Source: Teratosphaeria epicoccoides
Lineage: Eukaryota > Ascomycota > Dothideomycetes > Mycosphaerellales > Teratosphaeriaceae
NCBI GenBank assembly: GCA_021401465.1
Contig: JADDMT010000037.1
Coordinates: forward strand, 247,674-311,673
Reading direction: 5' to 3'
DNA: 64,000 nucleotides
Shown here: positions 39,040 to 48,881 of the stretch, piece after piece
Layout: each line of letters opens with the position of its first letter
Position numbering within the stretch: the first letter of the stretch is position 1
Program-made: the position numbers and the translations under genes
The notes under the pieces: generated by a model
What the model saw: the letters and a program-made list of their open reading frames with translations, nothing else
The model's database searches: none
What the model was told of the DNA's origin: nothing

Positions 39040-41346
39040 ATGGCGGCGGTCGAAGGCGGGCCGCTGGCTGCGGCGCATCAGGGTAATGCAGCGGATGAGG
39101 AGGTGACGACGGCGCCGTCTAGTCCGCCGGGGCTGGCGTTTTCGAAGAGCTCCAAGTCGTCGGATTCGGACAGTCTGTCTGATGCGGATGGGTCGGCGGA
39201 GAAGCTGAGGAATTTTGAGGATATCACGCTGCAGGAAGATAGCGGGAGGGACAGTGTTGATTGCAACGTCAAGCCGGAACATCGGCCCACGCTCAAACGA
39301 CCACCGAAAAGGTCGACGACACCGAGAAGCGATGCGCGTGGACAAGGGCTGTCGTCATTACCGTCAGATACCAATCGAGAAAATCAATATCCGACCTCGA
39401 GGGACACGGTCAATGGTGCTGGACGTAACCTTCCGGGCGGCCCTGGAATGCGTCGAGGCTTCTCCAGTCCCTCTTCGGCCACCTTCATGCTGCACAGCGG
39501 ACAGACGATGGCGTCTAGGTCGCCTTCGCCAGCGACGTCGCCAGCGCAATCACCCCAGATGCCCTCGCTGTCGCCGCGGACATCATGGGGAACACCCCCG
39601 TCACATTCGAACGGCCTGGCAATGCCCCGTCGCACATCATGGCAGCCGACTCGCAAAACTGCAAAACAGTTGGAAGCCGAGGTCGATGACAACGCAGATG
39701 AAGACCTACCTGACGAGGCGATCTTGGAGAATGTTCCAATTACTGGGATGCCTGGTCAGCTGCAATCGCAACAGGCCTTGCGTTCGAAAACGCCTAGTCC
39801 GCATCGGCGGTCGCCGCACCATAGCCTTCCCAGCTCGCATAGCAACTTACATTCCGCAAACGTTCCCAAGAATGCGAGACGGCCGTCGGCTCCAAACATT
39901 CTACCGAATGCCAGATATGCTTCTTCTCGATCACCGAGATATGGCAGACCGCAGGTGCCGCACAGTGCCACCGTCGGAGCGTTTCCCGGTGAGCCCCTGA
40001 GCCACAAGCATCGATCAAAGTCGTGGACCGAAGATCTCAACGACGAAGCCAGAGCTTTGTCAATGGCATTGGAGGAGTACGCAGAAAGTTTGTCAACAGA
40101 TAAACGAGGCTCTGCGCCATCAGCTACGGACAGTGCTCGGAGCAGCGTTACGAGTAGTCCGCCGAGACCGGGCTTGCAGAAGCATCGAGCGAAGACATCC
40201 ATCATGGAGATGCCGCAGGTACAGAAGGGCAGTATCATGATTGACCCGTTACCGATCAGCAAAGAGAAAGAGGCGGTCTTGACACGGACAAGACCCTCGT
40301 GGCTTCCGCCCAAGTCCCAGAAAGAGGAGAAACGGCACATTAAAGAGTGGGAGCAGATGATGGCGAGAGCGGCGGAGGCGGAGAAGAAGAAGGTGTTGCA
40401 GGTGCGGGAGCAAGAGGAGGATCGGGAGGAGCTGCAGACGAGTCTGGCAAGAATATGGGAAGAGAACGTTTTGCCGAATTGGGATGCTATTATTGAGCAA
40501 CCGAGGACGAGGGAGCTGTGGTGGCGAGGCGTCTCTCCCAAGGAGCGAGGTGTGGTGTGGGCGAAGGCTTTGGGCAATGATCTGGGACTGACGGCGGCGT
40601 CGTTCGAGGCGGCGTCGAGGAGGGTAGAGGAGGTGAAAGAGCGGGTCGCGGAGATGGCGCCGGAGGCGCGGAAGGGTAGTAACGAGGCGGTGTGGTTTGA
40701 TGCGATCGATCGCGACGTCCCGACCACGTTCCCGACTCTGGCCGTCTTTGATCGCGACGCGCCGGTTGGCCAGGCGCTGGCGCAGGTGCTCAAGGCGTAC
40801 ACGATGTACCGCAGCGACGTCGGGTATGTCTACGGCACGCACCTGATTGCAGGGATCCTGTGCCTGCACATGCGCGCGCCGGAGGCTTTCGTCGCGTTGG
40901 CGAATCTGCTGAATCGACCCACGTCCCTGGCGTTCCTGGTGCACGACACGACAGCCATGGCAAGGACGTACGAGCTGGTGATGGGGACGCTCAAGTATAA
41001 GTTTTCCAAGCTGCATTCGCACCTGACCTCTCCGGCTACGGGTCTGCATCCGAGGGACTTTCTGGAGCCGGTCTTTCGGTGTTTGTTTGCGTGGAATTTG
41101 GACGTGGATTACGTGTGTCGGGTGTGGGACGTCGCGGTCTTCGAAGGCGACAGGACCCTTGTCCGTGCTGCTGTGGCGGTTCTGGGGAAGTTGGAGGCGC
41201 GGTTGTATGGGAGTCGACAGGAGATTTTGGAGCTGCTCGGGTGGCTGAATCAGGAGAATTGGAATTTGGGCGGTGTGGAGGAGTTTATGCAGGCTGTGAG
41301 GGCGGCGGGGAAGGCGGACGGGAGGCGTGAGGCCAAGGGGTCATAG
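39040..41346 (+). CDS. TBC-domain (Rab GAP-like) protein with altered catalytic residues
   Basis: A 768-residue single-exon protein. Residues 1-420 are disordered and Ser/Pro-rich. A charged helix follows (about 425-480, KEEKRHIKEWEQMMARAAEAE). A TBC domain spans about 487-745: LWWRGVSPKERGVVWAKALG, WFDAIDRDVPTTFPTL, AYTMYRSDVGYVYGTHLIAG, FVALANLLNRP and the C-terminal FAWNLDVDYVCRVWD. TBC proteins normally supply Arg and Gln fingers to Rab GTPases through IxxDxxR and YxQ. Here these read IDRDVPT and YVY, so both fingers are replaced. It may bind a Rab without GAP activity, or act with a different mechanism. The open frame extends upstream to 38704, but ATG 39040 (ACATGGCGGCG) is the first convincing start. 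Confidence 0.85.
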   Translation: MAAVEGGPLAAAHQGNAADEEVTTAPSSPPGLAFSKSSKSSDSDSLSDADGSAEKLRNFEDITLQEDSGRDSVDCNVKPEHRPTLKRPPKRSTTPRSDARGQGLSSLPSDTNRENQYPTSRDTVNGAGRNLPGGPGMRRGFSSPSSATFMLHSGQTMASRSPSPATSPAQSPQMPSLSPRTSWGTPPSHSNGLAMPRRTSWQPTRKTAKQLEAEVDDNADEDLPDEAILENVPITGMPGQLQSQQALRSKTPSPHRRSPHHSLPSSHSNLHSANVPKNARRPSAPNILPNARYASSRSPRYGRPQVPHSATVGAFPGEPLSHKHRSKSWTEDLNDEARALSMALEEYAESLSTDKRGSAPSATDSARSSVTSSPPRPGLQKHRAKTSIMEMPQVQKGSIMIDPLPISKEKEAVLTRTRPSWLPPKSQKEEKRHIKEWEQMMARAAEAEKKKVLQVREQEEDREELQTSLARIWEENVLPNWDAIIEQPRTRELWWRGVSPKERGVVWAKALGNDLGLTAASFEAASRRVEEVKERVAEMAPEARKGSNEAVWFDAIDRDVPTTFPTLAVFDRDAPVGQALAQVLKAYTMYRSDVGYVYGTHLIAGILCLHMRAPEAFVALANLLNRPTSLAFLVHDTTAMARTYELVMGTLKYKFSKLHSHLTSPATGLHPRDFLEPVFRCLFAWNLDVDYVCRVWDVAVFEGDRTLVRAAVAVLGKLEARLYGSRQEILELLGWLNQENWNLGGVEEFMQAVRAAGKADGRREAKGS

Positions 41347-41844
41347 ACGGTTGTGGAGAGGACTGTCGGGGCTTTGTCGATGTGTATACGGGTGGTGGAA
41401 GACGCGATGGCTTTAGGAGGAATGCAGAAGGGGCCAGGCATTGTTTGGGTCGTCTTGCATCAGCGGGTCTGGGTTGGCTACAATTCGGTTGTTGGATCCA
41501 TATTGTGGGGGCGTTGCTTGGGGGAATGACGATCGGCATGCATGCGGTTGGAGACACTGAACAGTGTTTAGACGTAATGTAATCACGAAGCGCAGGATGG
41601 AACAGAACCTGAGATGGCATGAGGAGTGGTGTACTTATTGTCTAGCTGTTTGTGCAGGGCCGCAATTATGGGGACTGGCAATCTTTCCAGAAGTCGAAGA
41701 ATCACTTTGGGCAGTGCGCAATTAACATAACACTTCCATTCTCTTGGCTCCTCATACACAGAATACAGAACGTTCGGCGGGTGCGTAAACTTCAAACAGG
41801 ACCGCGCTCCTCCGCTTGCCTACGTGCACACGACGTCTCGCATC
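41347..41844. other. Convergent intergenic, nothing recognised
   Basis: 498 bases between the 3' ends of the TBC and RRP9 genes. No structure seen. Confidence 0.5.
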
Positions 41845-43647
41845 TCAATCGGCCTCCTTGCCACCTCCATTCGCCTCCTCGTCTGCATCACCTCGACCTT
41901 CGTCCTGCCCCTCAGCAGGCGTCGAAGACTTGCGCAGCACCTCAAAGAGCACGACACTAGCCTTTCCATCTCTGAACTCCCTCCATCGACCCAACCTCGG
42001 CTCCCCCCCCACCGCCGCAGCCACAAGCACAACCTCCCTGCCTCTATCGCCGCGATCGATGATAGACAGGTCATTGATTATGCCGTTCACCACGCCTCGC
42101 GTCGTTGCGGCCTCCAGGTCGCCATTAGTCAGTGGCACCTCATCGTCTTCGAATGTCTTGCGAAGGGGTTCCTGCTCAGCCCGGCCTAAGGGTCCCAATG
42201 CTTCAACCCGTCGCTTGTCTGGCGATATCTTCCAGACGCGCACGCAGCCGTCCCAGCTGCCTGTCACGAATGTGTCGGAATATGGGATAGCAGTCAATGC
42301 AGTGATCCATCGAGGCTGCGGCTCTCTTGCGACGATGTCCGGGTCGGGGTTCTCTTCGGCTGAGAGTTCTTCCGCGGCAGGCGGCGGATCTAGACCGTGC
42401 GCGAGAGGGTAGGTAAACACTGGTTTCTTCTTGTGGATGTTCCAGAGTGACAGTGAACCATTGTCGGATCCGGTGACGAATGTCTCATCGTCGATGCAGG
42501 CCACACGATCCATAGACCCTTCATTGTAGGACTTCTGCTGGAAAATTGGATCCGCCATACTCTCATCGATTTCGTCTTTGCCCTTCTTCGGTCTGGACGG
42601 TGCACCACCTCCACGAAATACAAGTTGCGACTCCTCGACCACTTTCCACCATCGTGCCGTCCGGTCTCGTGCGCCAACCGTGACGCATTTCTCTTGCGCC
42701 AGGGCCGAAACGTCCACCACTTCATCCTGGTGGCCGAACAACGTCTCGATGTAGGTGAGCTCGTCCAAGGACCAGATCTTTACCGTCCGATCTTTGCTCG
42801 CAGAGAAGAGCTGATTGGTCCCTCTCCGGAATGCTAGCGAAGTGACGGAGTCTCGGTGTTGGTAGAAGACTTTCAATGGCTTCAAGGTGGCCGCGTCCCA
42901 AGCAATCAATCGATTGTCTGCGCCGCCCGTGGCTACGAACTTGCCGTCCTGCGAAGCTGCTATGCAGAGTATCGGCGCCACATGGTGCTGGTAGTCTCGA
43001 TCTTTCTTCTTCTTCGGGTTGCCTCTTGTATACGCCACCCTCTTGGGCTGCTTTCTGATCCTGCGCTTCTGCTTGCCATCGATCGCAACAGCATGACCGC
43101 CGGGCAACTCCCATCGCGCGATAGCGTCTCTCTGCACGCTGTACACATGTCGTCCACATACTGCGACGCCGGTGACACTGTGCCCATCCATGCGCTGCGT
43201 TTTCTGTACACCTCGACCCCAGTCCAGATCCTCTGCGATCCATCTGTACAGCTTCCCTCTGCTTTCTGCTGTGTCTTCCTTCAGTCTCTCGCCCATGCGG
43301 CGGCGCAGATTCTCCTTGTCCACGTCGGCGGCATCGAAGCCAACATCCTGCAAGACTTCCTTCTGTGTGTTTGCCAGGTACTGCTCTGCCAGCCTGATTC
43401 GTTTCGCCGCCGGATCCTCACCCTCATATTCCTCCTCTCCATCGCTTGAGGCGTGGTACTCGTCGTCTCGGCCTACCGCCGCAGGATTCTCATCCTCCTC
43501 CTTATCCTCATCCTCGTCCTCATCGCTGCTGGAGATATCATCGTCCCGTTCACCTCGCTGCTTAGGAGCAGCGGACTTGCGAGCAGACTTCACTGCGACC
43601 TTCGACCGCTTTCGCTTCTGCGCAGGAGTCGTGAAGAAAGTCGACAT
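41845..43647 (-). CDS. RRP9: U3 snoRNP WD40 protein Rrp9 (U3-55K)
   Basis: A 600-residue single-exon protein. The N-terminus is basic then acidic (KRKRSKVAVKSARKS; DDDISSSDEDEDED), followed by a helical block with RIRLAEQYLANTQKEV and KLYRWIAEDLDWGRG. WD40 repeats start near residue 165: GHSVTGVAVCGRHVYSVQRD, PILCIAASQDGKFVATGGAD, RDSVTSLAFRRGTNQLFSAS, KDRTVKIW, GHQDEVVDVSAL and a late repeat ending TFVTGSWDGCVRVWKI. Rrp9 binds the box B/C motif of U3 snoRNA in the small-subunit processome in the nucleolus. Fungal members often have an acidic N-terminus, as here. The start at 43647 (MSTFFTTPAQKRKR) is the first ATG; the 14 codons upstream have no ATG. Divergent to DIA2. Confidence 0.93.
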   Translation of the reverse strand: MSTFFTTPAQKRKRSKVAVKSARKSAAPKQRGERDDDISSSDEDEDEDKEEDENPAAVGRDDEYHASSDGEEEYEGEDPAAKRIRLAEQYLANTQKEVLQDVGFDAADVDKENLRRRMGERLKEDTAESRGKLYRWIAEDLDWGRGVQKTQRMDGHSVTGVAVCGRHVYSVQRDAIARWELPGGHAVAIDGKQKRRIRKQPKRVAYTRGNPKKKKDRDYQHHVAPILCIAASQDGKFVATGGADNRLIAWDAATLKPLKVFYQHRDSVTSLAFRRGTNQLFSASKDRTVKIWSLDELTYIETLFGHQDEVVDVSALAQEKCVTVGARDRTARWWKVVEESQLVFRGGGAPSRPKKGKDEIDESMADPIFQQKSYNEGSMDRVACIDDETFVTGSDNGSLSLWNIHKKKPVFTYPLAHGLDPPPAAEELSAEENPDPDIVAREPQPRWITALTAIPYSDTFVTGSWDGCVRVWKISPDKRRVEALGPLGRAEQEPLRKTFEDDEVPLTNGDLEAATTRGVVNGIINDLSIIDRGDRGREVVLVAAAVGGEPRLGRWREFRDGKASVVLFEVLRKSSTPAEGQDEGRGDADEEANGGGKEAD

Positions 43648-43903
43648 GGCTGTCTGAGGCAGAAAAGCATTCGGAAGTCGCCTGCTCACACGCTGAACAT
43701 CAACTTTTACCTACTTGTAAATTGAAGTTTTTAGTTTTTGGGTGGCCGCCCCGGATTTCAGAAACACTACCGGTAGTACCGCCGTACCTTACTTAGCGCG
43801 GTTTGCAACAGTCGCGTAATGTAAGATACGGTACGATAATAATTGCACTTTCTCCATCACTCGTACACACATACAATCCTCCACGAACACATGCAGCAAC
43901 AGC
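43648..43903. promoter_or_regulatory. Shared divergent promoter of RRP9 and DIA2
   Basis: 256 bases between two divergent start codons, with AT-rich words near 43720-43740 (TAAATTGAAGTTTTTAG). Promoter role inferred from position. Confidence 0.4.
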
Positions 43904-45634
43904 ATGAGTGACTCGGTCCTCAGCAAATTACAGCGCGATGGACGAGACGCTTACAGGCAAAAAAACTACCAGAAAGCTCTCATCTGCTTCAACAGAGCGC
44001 TAGGACACGATCCATCTGTGTCACTGTTCGACAATCGCGCTGCCTGTCATGCCAAATTGGGAGACTATACAGCCGCGCTCCAGGACGCCAAAAGAGCCAT
44101 CAAACTCCATTCCGAGGATTCTACTGGCTACCTGAGGGCGGGCAGAGTCTTGCTCGAGATGCGGAAAGACAGTGTGGCGCTCGAGATTTATCAACATGGC
44201 TGCAAGAAAGTCAGGCCTCACGGTCGAGGCTACGAAGTCCTGAAAGCCGCGAAGGAGGAGCTGCACACCAAATTGTGTCCGCCGAACAGCGTCGACCCCT
44301 TGACGCGATTTCCTCCTGAGCTGGCTGAGATCATCTTGATCCATTTGTCTTTTCAACAACGAATGAAGGCGTGTCTTGTGTCTAAGCCATGGCGAGACTA
44401 CATCCGATCCAACGCGAATCTCTGGCGAGATCTTGATCTCCGCGTCAATCAACGTGGGAAGAGAGTCAGGAACGCTTTCATCAGTCGGGCCATCAATATT
44501 GCGAGGGACAAACTGGCAATGGCCACGTTAAGCCAGCTGGAAGACTTACCCAAGGCCCTGAAGGCCCTACTCCAAACGTGTCCGATATCAGAGCTGAACT
44601 TATTGAATACAGGTCTGAGTGGGCCGGAGCTCGTGGCTTCACTGAGCATGGGACGCAATCTCAAGACTCTGCGTCTGGGCAACGGCACTCAGATCGGGCC
44701 GATGACTATGAAGTCGATACTAGACGCATTAGCAGACCGGCTGGAGCACTTTGAGTGCACAGTGCAAAACTCAAGGCCATTCGAACCCCTGACGACGACC
44801 TGTGAGCATCTGAAAAGCTTGCGGATCGCGCGCCGAGAGGGGACTCCATGGACAACGCTGTTCGACGCCATACCCACCCACATGCCCAACATCCAATCGA
44901 TCGTCTTGCACGACCTAGGCGGATCGCGGAGGGAACCTGTAGCCGGCGTAATCGACTTGAGAGCCTTGACTAGCCTGCGAACACTGGACTTGCGCGGTAT
45001 CGCCCCAGCATCATCGTGTTTCAAACCGCCCAAGTCCGTAACTTCGCTTCATCTCGCAGACACCCGGGAATTTGGTTTCTTCAACCGCGGAGGCGGCGAG
45101 ACTACGTGGGCTTTGCCTTTGTTGGAAGAGCTTGTGGTCAACATCCCTAGGGCGTCAGCGAAGCAGATCCAGCATTTCCTCGCAGAAACCAGTGCTGGCT
45201 TTGCATTTGAGTCTGACACCGCGCCGCCCGAAGACCCCACGCCGCCCACATTCTCCAAGCTCCGCAAGCTCTCAATCATCCGAGCGACATTCACGCCAGA
45301 CTGCTTGACCGCCCTCCTCTCGCACCCACGCCTCAGCGATCTAGAGAGCTTGACGCTGCAGCCATACCTTTTGGGTCAGCTTGATGATACGGGTGCGAAG
45401 CTGATCGCGGACAAATTGGGTAAGCTGAGGTTCTTGGACATTTCGGGCACGGCGGCCACTGGTGTGGGTGTGAAGGATCTGGTGGGAAACGGTCATATTG
45501 AGCATATTGTGCTGAATGATTGCGGGTTGTTGGGACGGGATGCGGTGGAATGGGCTCGGTCACGGGGCGTGAAGGTGGAGCATGTGATGCAGCAGGTCAA
45601 CAGGCATGGGAAGAAGGTTCGGTATGGGAATTGA
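43904..45634 (+). CDS. DIA2: TPR / F-box / leucine-rich-repeat protein, Dia2-Pof3 type
   Basis: A 576-residue single-exon protein with the Dia2/Pof3 layout. TPR repeats fill residues about 5-110 (GRDAYRQKNYQKALICFNRAL, NRAACHAKLGDYTAALQDAKRAI). An F-box is at about 128-170 (LTRFPPELAEIILIHLSFQQ, CLVSKPWRDYIRSN). Leucine-rich repeats run to the C-terminus (LKTLRLGNGTQ, LRTLDLRGIA, LRFLDISGTA). In yeasts this F-box subunit of an SCF ubiquitin ligase rides on the replisome, promotes disassembly of the CMG helicase and supports genome and telomere stability. The assignment rests on domain order and size. ATG 43904 follows a short AT-rich leader. It stands back to back with RRP9. Confidence 0.85.
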   Translation: MSDSVLSKLQRDGRDAYRQKNYQKALICFNRALGHDPSVSLFDNRAACHAKLGDYTAALQDAKRAIKLHSEDSTGYLRAGRVLLEMRKDSVALEIYQHGCKKVRPHGRGYEVLKAAKEELHTKLCPPNSVDPLTRFPPELAEIILIHLSFQQRMKACLVSKPWRDYIRSNANLWRDLDLRVNQRGKRVRNAFISRAINIARDKLAMATLSQLEDLPKALKALLQTCPISELNLLNTGLSGPELVASLSMGRNLKTLRLGNGTQIGPMTMKSILDALADRLEHFECTVQNSRPFEPLTTTCEHLKSLRIARREGTPWTTLFDAIPTHMPNIQSIVLHDLGGSRREPVAGVIDLRALTSLRTLDLRGIAPASSCFKPPKSVTSLHLADTREFGFFNRGGGETTWALPLLEELVVNIPRASAKQIQHFLAETSAGFAFESDTAPPEDPTPPTFSKLRKLSIIRATFTPDCLTALLSHPRLSDLESLTLQPYLLGQLDDTGAKLIADKLGKLRFLDISGTAATGVGVKDLVGNGHIEHIVLNDCGLLGRDAVEWARSRGVKVEHVMQQVNRHGKKVRYGN

Positions 45635-46744
45635 TTGTTCCCCGCCTAAGCGCTCGCCGTGCGGACAGAGGTGCGCAGGAGATGTACGGTCAGCCATGTG
45701 TTTGATAGACAGGAGCTATATCTAGGGAGATCTTGGATCTGCCCATAGCGGTGGAACACAGTAAGCCGGTCATCGGTCGTTCAAGGCTCCGGCTGGCAAG
45801 TCTTGAGGTCATTCGGTCATGGCAAAAGTGAGCCAGATCGTTCAGCTGGTCTGCGTCGAGGATGGCGAAGGTGCTTCGCAATTCATGTCTATACGGCAAC
45901 CGAGTCTGCCCCTCAGCCGAGGTTGCCCGTTCAGAGTGCTTACGACTTCGTATCGCCTCATCTACCTTTCTTGCCCCTTCTTCGTACGACTTGAAAAGTA
46001 ATCCAGCACGGAACAGAGATCGAATGCGAACATATTAGCGGGACCGAACCCATCGAACCGAGCCAGGCCTGTGGAGCCGGTAGAAATTGTTCGAGCTGAT
46101 CCACCTCCCGCGATACGGAAGATTTGCCTGCGACCGGACACCCACCACGTTCACGAAATCGCGGTCCTCCGGTCGCTTGTACGCGGCTCAAACGCTGCGA
46201 TCGCTGGTATCTCCTCGTCACTCCTCGCGGAAGGGCTCGTGCAGCCTTGATCTAATCGCTTACTACTTAGGCGGCCCTGGTGTTACAACCGCAGCCAAGA
46301 CCCCGATCTGCACACCAAGCATTGCCGATGTAACGGCGCTAAACCAGGCTCGTCCACATGGCCGCTGTTGAAAATGCTTGTGTGTCTTGGCGTCTTGGCA
46401 GTCTGCAAATCCTGCATTTCTTGTGCTTCCAAAGCTTTTCGCTATCCGCCACGACCCACCGGCTCTTCACCATCGGTCGGAGGCGCCGTAGGGTGACCAG
46501 GGTTTCTCCTGTGCGTCGGTGTCGCGTGAGCGGACGGCGGGCTTCACTGACGCCAAGAGATAGCAGCAGTGCTATCTGCGGTCCCGGAATGTTGGTTGCG
46601 GCTCAGCCATACGCTCGAGGTGGCAATCATGGAAGGTGTAGATAACGTGTGGGTTTTACCCTCGATACCAGCACTTTGCCCTTCCGCCAAGCTCCGCCTC
46701 CCTTTCTCTTCGCTTGCACACTGATCCGAAGGCATCTTCGAGTG
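45635..46744. other. Intergenic, nothing recognised
   Basis: 1.1 kb between two plus-strand genes. No frame above 100 codons has support. It includes the transporter promoter. Confidence 0.5.
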
Positions 46745-48763
46745 ATGGCGCAGAACCATGAAGATGCGGCTGCGGAATTCCACGCAATTGCGCAAGAGCG
46801 GATGCTTGACGAGAAGAAGCACTCGGTCGACATGACTGGAGCACCTCTGCCTGTGGGCGAAAAGGGTAGCAGCGTCGTCACGGATGTTGAGGAGCAACAT
46901 ACGCAGGATGGCCGAGAGCCGACCGAGTCTGAGAAGCGGACTTTGAGACGGATTGGCGACGAGTTTCCCATGAGCGCATACCTCATCGCCGTCGTCGAGT
47001 TGTGTGAGCGCTTCACGTACTATGGTTGCCAGGGTCTGTTCCAGGTGAGAGGATGGGCATCTTCACGCTATCTTGATCACAGGGATGCTAACATATCATG
47101 ACAGAACTATATTCAGCACGATTCCGAGGGAAACAACGGCGCCCGCGGTCTTGGTCTGGGCCATGCCGGCGCGACAGGGCTAAATACCTTCTTCACGGTA
47201 AGCTCATGTCAATACCAGATTGTTGGTGGCATTGAACATAATCTAATCTTATTGTTCAGTTCTTCTGCTATTTGACACCTATCCTGGGCGCCATCATCTC
47301 AGACCAGTATCTCGGCAAATACAAGACTATCCTGCTCTTCGCATGCATCTACTGGGTTGGCTTGGTCATCCTCTGGACCACCGCTTTGCCGCAAGCCATT
47401 GACAGCGGCGCATCCCTTGGAGGCTACGTGACGGCCATCATCATCATAGCTTTCGGCACTGGTGGCATCAAGTCCAACATTGCACCCCTCATCGCCGACC
47501 AATACACCCGCAAGATCATGGCCGTGCACACCATCCCCAAGACCGGCGAGCGCGTGATCATCGACCCAGCCATCACCTACCAGCGGATCTACATGGTCTT
47601 CTACTTCTGCATCAACGTGGGCTGCTTGTCTCTGATCGCCACGCCATTTATGGAGAAGTACAAAGGCTTCTGGACCGCGTACTTGATGTGCTGGGGCATG
47701 TTCTGCGTTGGCATCGGCGTCCTGATCGCTTGCAGGAAGAGGTACATTGTGCGTCCGCCGCGGGGCTCGATCATCACGGACTCCTTCAAGGCTCTCGGGA
47801 TCATGATCGCGAATCGGAACATGGATGCTGCCAAGCCGACGTGGCGAGCGGCAAATGGCAAGCCGAAGGAGGTGCCTTGGAATGATCATTTCGTCGATGA
47901 ATTGAAGCGCGCTCTGATGGCGTGCAAGGTCTTCACTTTCTACCCTATCTTCTGGGTGTGCTACGGGCAGTTCTCGTCCAACTTTGTGTCACAAGCCGCG
48001 CAGATGGAGGGTCATGGGATGCCGGTGAGTTGATCGCATGCGTATCTGCATTGAACCCGCCGCTGACTGCTTCCAACAGAACGATGTCATGCAGAACTTC
48101 GATCCCATCAGCATTCTTGTCTTCATCCCAATCCTGGACAAGCTCGTGTACCCTGCTCTGCGGCGTATGCACATCGAGCTCAAGCCGATGGCTCGAATCA
48201 CCATTGGTTTCTTCCTAGCTGGCTTGTGCCTGGCATACGCTGCCATCGTGCAGCACATCATCTACACTTCTGGTCCGTGCTACGGCAAGCCAGGCGCCTG
48301 TCCGGCGGGTATGGACGGTGATACCAGCTTGCCGAACCACGTCCACATTGTGGTCCAAACACCCGCATACGTCTTGATTGGTGTTTCGGAAATCTTCATC
48401 TCCGGTAAGCATGGAGGTCAACTAATCAAAGCAACACATCGCTGACTCATCTCAGTGACCGGCCTTGAATACGCCTACACTAAAGCACCTCCCAGCATGA
48501 AGTCCTTCGTGCAATCGCTCTACCTGTTCACAAACGCCATCGGCTCGGCACTCAACGAGGCGCTTGTGCCTGCTACCGGCGACCCTGACATCATGTGGAT
48601 GTACACTGGCGTCGCCGTGGCTGCAGTATTGGTCGGTGCCGTCTTCTACTTGACGTTCGGCCACTATGATAAAGTAGAAGAGGAAATGAACAAGCTGGAT
48701 GCGCACGACAGCTTCACAGGCCAGGCAGGCGAAGAGAATGATGACGAGCCTCACCGTAGCTAG
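46745..48763 (+). CDS. PTR2: Proton-coupled oligopeptide transporter (POT/PTR2 family)
   Basis: Five exons (46745-47044, 47105-47197, 47260-48024, 48080-48404, 48456-48763) encode 596 residues. The ExxER proton-coupling motif is present as ELCERFTYYG (near 89-98). The family signature GTGGIKSNIAPLIADQY lies in exon 3, and about twelve membrane segments can be followed (AYLIAVVELCERF, FCYLTPILGAIISDQ, TILLFACIYWVGLVILW, GYVTAIIIIAFGTGG, ending VAVAAVLVGAVFYLTFGHYD). The protein should import di- and tripeptides with protons at the plasma membrane. All four introns are short (51-62 bp) with standard ends and join in frame. The N-terminal 70 residues are hydrophilic. It converges on a fumarate-reductase-like gene 118 bases away. 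Regulation not visible. Confidence 0.93.
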
Positions 48764-48881
48764 TGAAGCATTAGGTATTGAAGGCGTCCAAGACCCGATT
48801 TGTTTGCAGACACGTGCTCTGAGCTCATTTTGCTGTTTCAAAGACTATCCCTGTCGATCATTGCGGATAAAGTCTTACATC

